Part shown: positions 61,501-64,000 of the stretch, in pieces
How positions within the stretch are numbered: position 1 is the stretch's first letter
How the letters are laid out: every line of letters starts with the position of its first letter
Source: Candidozyma auris
Taxonomy: Eukaryota > Ascomycota > Pichiomycetes > Serinales > Metschnikowiaceae
Reading direction: 5' to 3'
Length of the DNA stretch: 64,000 nucleotides
Assembly (NCBI RefSeq): GCF_003013715.1
Contig: NC_072818.1
Span: forward strand, 744,001-808,000
Translations under genes and position numbers: made by a program
Notes under the pieces: model-generated
What the model was told of the DNA's origin: nothing
Database searches by the model: none
The model's input: the letters and a program-made list of their open reading frames with translations, nothing else

Positions 61501-63042
61501 TCTTTCTCTTTTTCATTTTCATCCCTTTATTTTTGCACGAAGAGCAGAAAGACTGCTGACACGAGGACCGCCTTAATGTTTTTCCACACTCAAGAAAAAA
61601 GTTAAGGTTTTCGTGTTTGTGAGAGTGTCAAGGAGTTCCATATTTGCATAAAAAATCTTATGATTTTACACAAAAGTCTAAATCACGCCGCTAAGCACAC
61701 AAAAAAAATCATTACAGAAGAAATAGGCAGGATATCTCTGGAAGTTTTTGAAGTTCTCAAAGAAAACACCAGTATACATTAAAAATTGACATTGCAAGAG
61801 ATTAAACAGGGCGCAATGCTAACCTTGCAACTACAAGGGTCCCCAAAGACCTCAGTGGCTTTGATGAGTTCAGCTTTCAACTCTCCACACCGAGTCCAGA
61901 GAAATATTGGCGACCGTGCGTCAGGTTTGCTTTAGCGATATGCATTCGGCAGGGTGGACCGCCAACCGTCAATGTGCACATGAAAATCGATCGCACAGTC
62001 GATGATTAAGGTTTTAGTGAGATTCAGCAGCGCCATTTGTGGCCTGAGAGCAGGAAGGTGAAAATGTAACAGTATGACAAATGTAGCTTAATGCTGACAT
62101 GAAAGTGGTGCCCCTGCTATTGTTTCAGAGACAATGGGTCCAGCGTATAGCCCAATAGCTAAAAAATTGCGCAATCTCATACTTCCTCGGGAACATATTT
62201 GTTAACCGCTTGCGCTTAACTTTAGACATCTACGTTAAAGTGCGCTAGTGTGGTCAAATGTAGCTTTCGAATTTCCTCGTGAGACTACGGCTACAAACTT
62301 GACTTGCTATTCTGTTTCATTCATGATCTTCACAATCCTTAGAAGATTAGTACGTAATTTGAAAGTAGACCAAGCCTTCTATAACTCACGAATTTTACGT
62401 AGCGTGAGACCTCCGAGATTAAGGAGATAGCAATTGGTAAAATTACCCGCACTTGTTGACTTCTCGGGGAATTGGCATCAGCACTCTCGAATTGACGGTT
62501 AAGACTTTCCCAAACTCATTTCTTACACCCGCCTCAGAACTCTTGTAAGTACCTTTTTTCGCTTAACACAACCTACCAAGCTATACCTGCATAAAAAGAA
62601 CGCAACAACTTAAGCCTTGCATAAGGCGTCTATGCAAGCACCCTGCACCATGTAAGACAATGCATATTTTGCATCCACAGGACCTTCAAAAAACGGCCAC
62701 AAGTACGTCCACATGGGTGTTGAAATATATTTGCTACCAGCTCCTTTTGGTGCCAGCACTCCAAAATAAAGCTACCAAAGGCAGAGCGGCAAATATGGCC
62801 TACAAAAACTGAGGTTTTCATGTAGCTGTTCGGGATTTTAACGCTCAGGTGAAGGGCTTAGCATCCTTTGGGAAGGTGAAATACCGAAAGTGACCGGTAA
62901 CATAGCAACTCGTCGCCTTTATTGACGTTGGGCCAGCATGTAGCATTTTGGCCAAGGTGGGTTCCGCAGGCGCGTAGTACACACAGTGAATATTTGCAGC
63001 CACACAAGCTCGAACACTGTAGAATACAGTTCAATCCCAAAC

Positions 63043-63050
63043 TATATAAG
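63043..63050 (+). promoter_or_regulatory. TATA box of the adhesin gene
   Basis: TATATAAG lies 45-52 bases upstream of the ATG at 63095, the only strong TATA element nearby. Confidence 0.6.
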
Positions 63051-63094
63051 AACGCTTTTCTTCCCCCATCTTCCTCTCCATCAAACACAAACGC

Positions 63095-64000
63095 ATGACT
63101 TTGATCTCCAAATTCAGTAGCACTTTGGCTACCTCGCTCGCTTTATTGACTTCCGCCTACGGTCTTGATGTGTCCAAGGACACCATCTACTCCGACTTGA
63201 CCTCGGTGGACCTCTACAACCTTGACGTTGAGAAGGGTGCTTTCTTCACCCTCTTGAACATCGGCGACATCTCCAACTCTGGCTCCCTCAACAACAAGGG
63301 CGAGTTGTACGTCACTTCCAACAACTACAAGCCTGTGTCCTACTCCCAGAACGGTCAGGACTTCATCAACTCTGGTAAGGCTTCTTTCGACTCCAGACAG
63401 GCCAACAGCGCTGGTAAGATCAACATTAATGTCGACAACTTTGAGAACCACGGTGAGGTGTGGTTCGGTACTTCCGACTCCTCTCTTTTCCCAAAGATTG
63501 GTCTTGTGTCCCTCAAGAGCTTCGACAACTACGGTAAGCTTTCCGTTGCTCAATCTCGTGGTGACGCCGGCCTGGTCAACTTCATCGACGGTACTTTCGA
63601 TTTGAACAACAACGGTGCCATTTGTGTGGAAAACCTCAGATGGTCCCAGCTCACCGGTATCAACGGTCCTGGTTGTATTGCTCTCGGTGAGAAGGCCGAG
63701 CTCGACCTCGCCAAGCTCATTTCCATTGACGAACAGCAGACCATTGCTTTCACCGGCAAGGACTCTGTTCTCAGCATCCTTGGTTTGACCGAAGCCCTTA
63801 CCGGTACCAGAACATACAACGTTGCTGGTTTCGGTTCTGGTAACAAGATAGAAGTCAACCTTGGTTTCACTTCCCACGAGTACAAGGGCGACACCTTGTC
63901 CCTTTCCTTCCTCTTTGGTGTGTTCAAGATCGACTTCAAGATCGGTGAGGGCTACGACAGTGACAAGATCAAGGCCGACGGCATTTTGGGCGGCGGTTTC
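63095..64000 (+). CDS. Hyr/Iff-type GPI cell-wall adhesin, N-terminal part
   Basis: A frame of 302 codons from ATG 63095 remains open at the window edge. A signal peptide (MTLISKFSSTLATSLALL, cut near residue 22) is followed by LDVSKDTIYSDLTSVDLYNL and repeated small-domain turns (GDISNSGSLNNKGELYV, ENHGEVWFG, FDNYGKLSV, NNNGAICVENL). This is the Hyphal_reg_CWP beta-helix domain of Candida Hyr/Iff cell-wall proteins, which act in adhesion and surface properties. The Ser/Thr-rich repeats and GPI site would lie beyond the edge. Codon use is very strongly biased to C- and T-ending codons, indicating high expression. These genes are often subtelomeric and variable between strains. Confidence 0.93.
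   Translation, partial: MTLISKFSSTLATSLALLTSAYGLDVSKDTIYSDLTSVDLYNLDVEKGAFFTLLNIGDISNSGSLNNKGELYVTSNNYKPVSYSQNGQDFINSGKASFDSRQANSAGKININVDNFENHGEVWFGTSDSSLFPKIGLVSLKSFDNYGKLSVAQSRGDAGLVNFIDGTFDLNNNGAICVENLRWSQLTGINGPGCIALGEKAELDLAKLISIDEQQTIAFTGKDSVLSILGLTEALTGTRTYNVAGFGSGNKIEVNLGFTSHEYKGDTLSLSFLFGVFKIDFKIGEGYDSDKIKADGILGGGF

Larger units (their letters stand above)
58341..63094. other. 4.75-kb gene-free AT-rich block; candidate centromere or long adhesin promoter
   Basis: No reading frame above about 91 codons and none that looks protein-like with confidence. Sample lines between 59.1 and 61.7 kb are 23-40% G+C, against about 50% in nearby genes. It has A-rich homopolymers (59771-59784) and no obvious large repeats. 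Regional centromeres of Clavispora and Candida auris are repeat-poor, gene-free, GC-poor stretches of a few kb. Long promoters are also common before adhesin genes. The THI5 promoter is at the left end and the adhesin TATA box at the right. Confidence 0.5.

Noticed and set aside
63143..63877. 244-codon minus-strand frame opposite the adhesin
   Set aside because: Antisense of a strongly codon-biased gene with a signal peptide and known domain; a typical shadow frame.

Overview
The window is nuclear DNA from a budding yeast, most likely of the CTG clade (Metschnikowiaceae, a Clavispora or Candida haemulonii/auris relative). The evidence is the protein set (Mme1-type carrier, Ybt1/Mlt1 ABC pump, Sfp1, Pex7, seipin, Thi5-type HMP-P synthase, Hyr/Iff adhesin), intron-poor genes, roughly 45-50% GC in genes, and little CTG use in conserved genes such as the photolyase. 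The species is inferred, not proven. About 25 protein genes are supported. I recognised no tRNA, rRNA, CRISPR array or intact transposon.

Layout, left to right. 0-10 kb: the start of a gene running off the left edge, mitochondrial carrier MME1, a spliced probable REC114, a methionine-permease-like gene with one in-frame stop, and a 1.6-kilo-residue vacuolar ABC transporter with an apparent +1 frameshift near its start. 11-20 kb: ribosomal proteins RPL2 and RPL8, a two-RRM RNA-binding protein, QCR6 and an unknown GC-rich gene. 20-32 kb: a sugar transporter, an ELO fatty-acid elongase, a KH-domain protein, PEX7 and choline kinase CKI1. 36-48 kb: a DUF1765-like protein, seipin, SFP1, an F-box protein and photolyase PHR1. 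48-58 kb: an ABCF ATPase, an Mnn1-type mannosyltransferase, an allantoate-permease-family transporter, an unknown membrane protein with another +1 frameshift, and THI5. 58.3-63.1 kb is a 4.75-kb, AT-rich stretch without genes. The window ends inside a Hyr/Iff adhesin gene.

There is no operon-like organisation. Several genes touch lipid and membrane biology (ELO, CKI1, seipin, PEX7), and others ribosome production (RPL2, RPL8, SFP1). The link is thematic and may be chance.

The most striking unexplained signal is an 11-bp word, TGGCTGCGAAA on either strand. It occurs 11 times exactly between genes, with many one- or two-base variants, where about 0.03 exact copies are expected by chance for this length. 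It lies mostly in promoters and long spacers and looks like the site of an abundant DNA-binding protein or an origin element. Second is the gene-free AT-rich block at 58.3-63.1 kb, which has the size and composition of a regional centromere in this yeast group but could instead be a long adhesin promoter or subtelomeric DNA. Three genes carry single-base disruptions, two of them repaired by a +1 shift.
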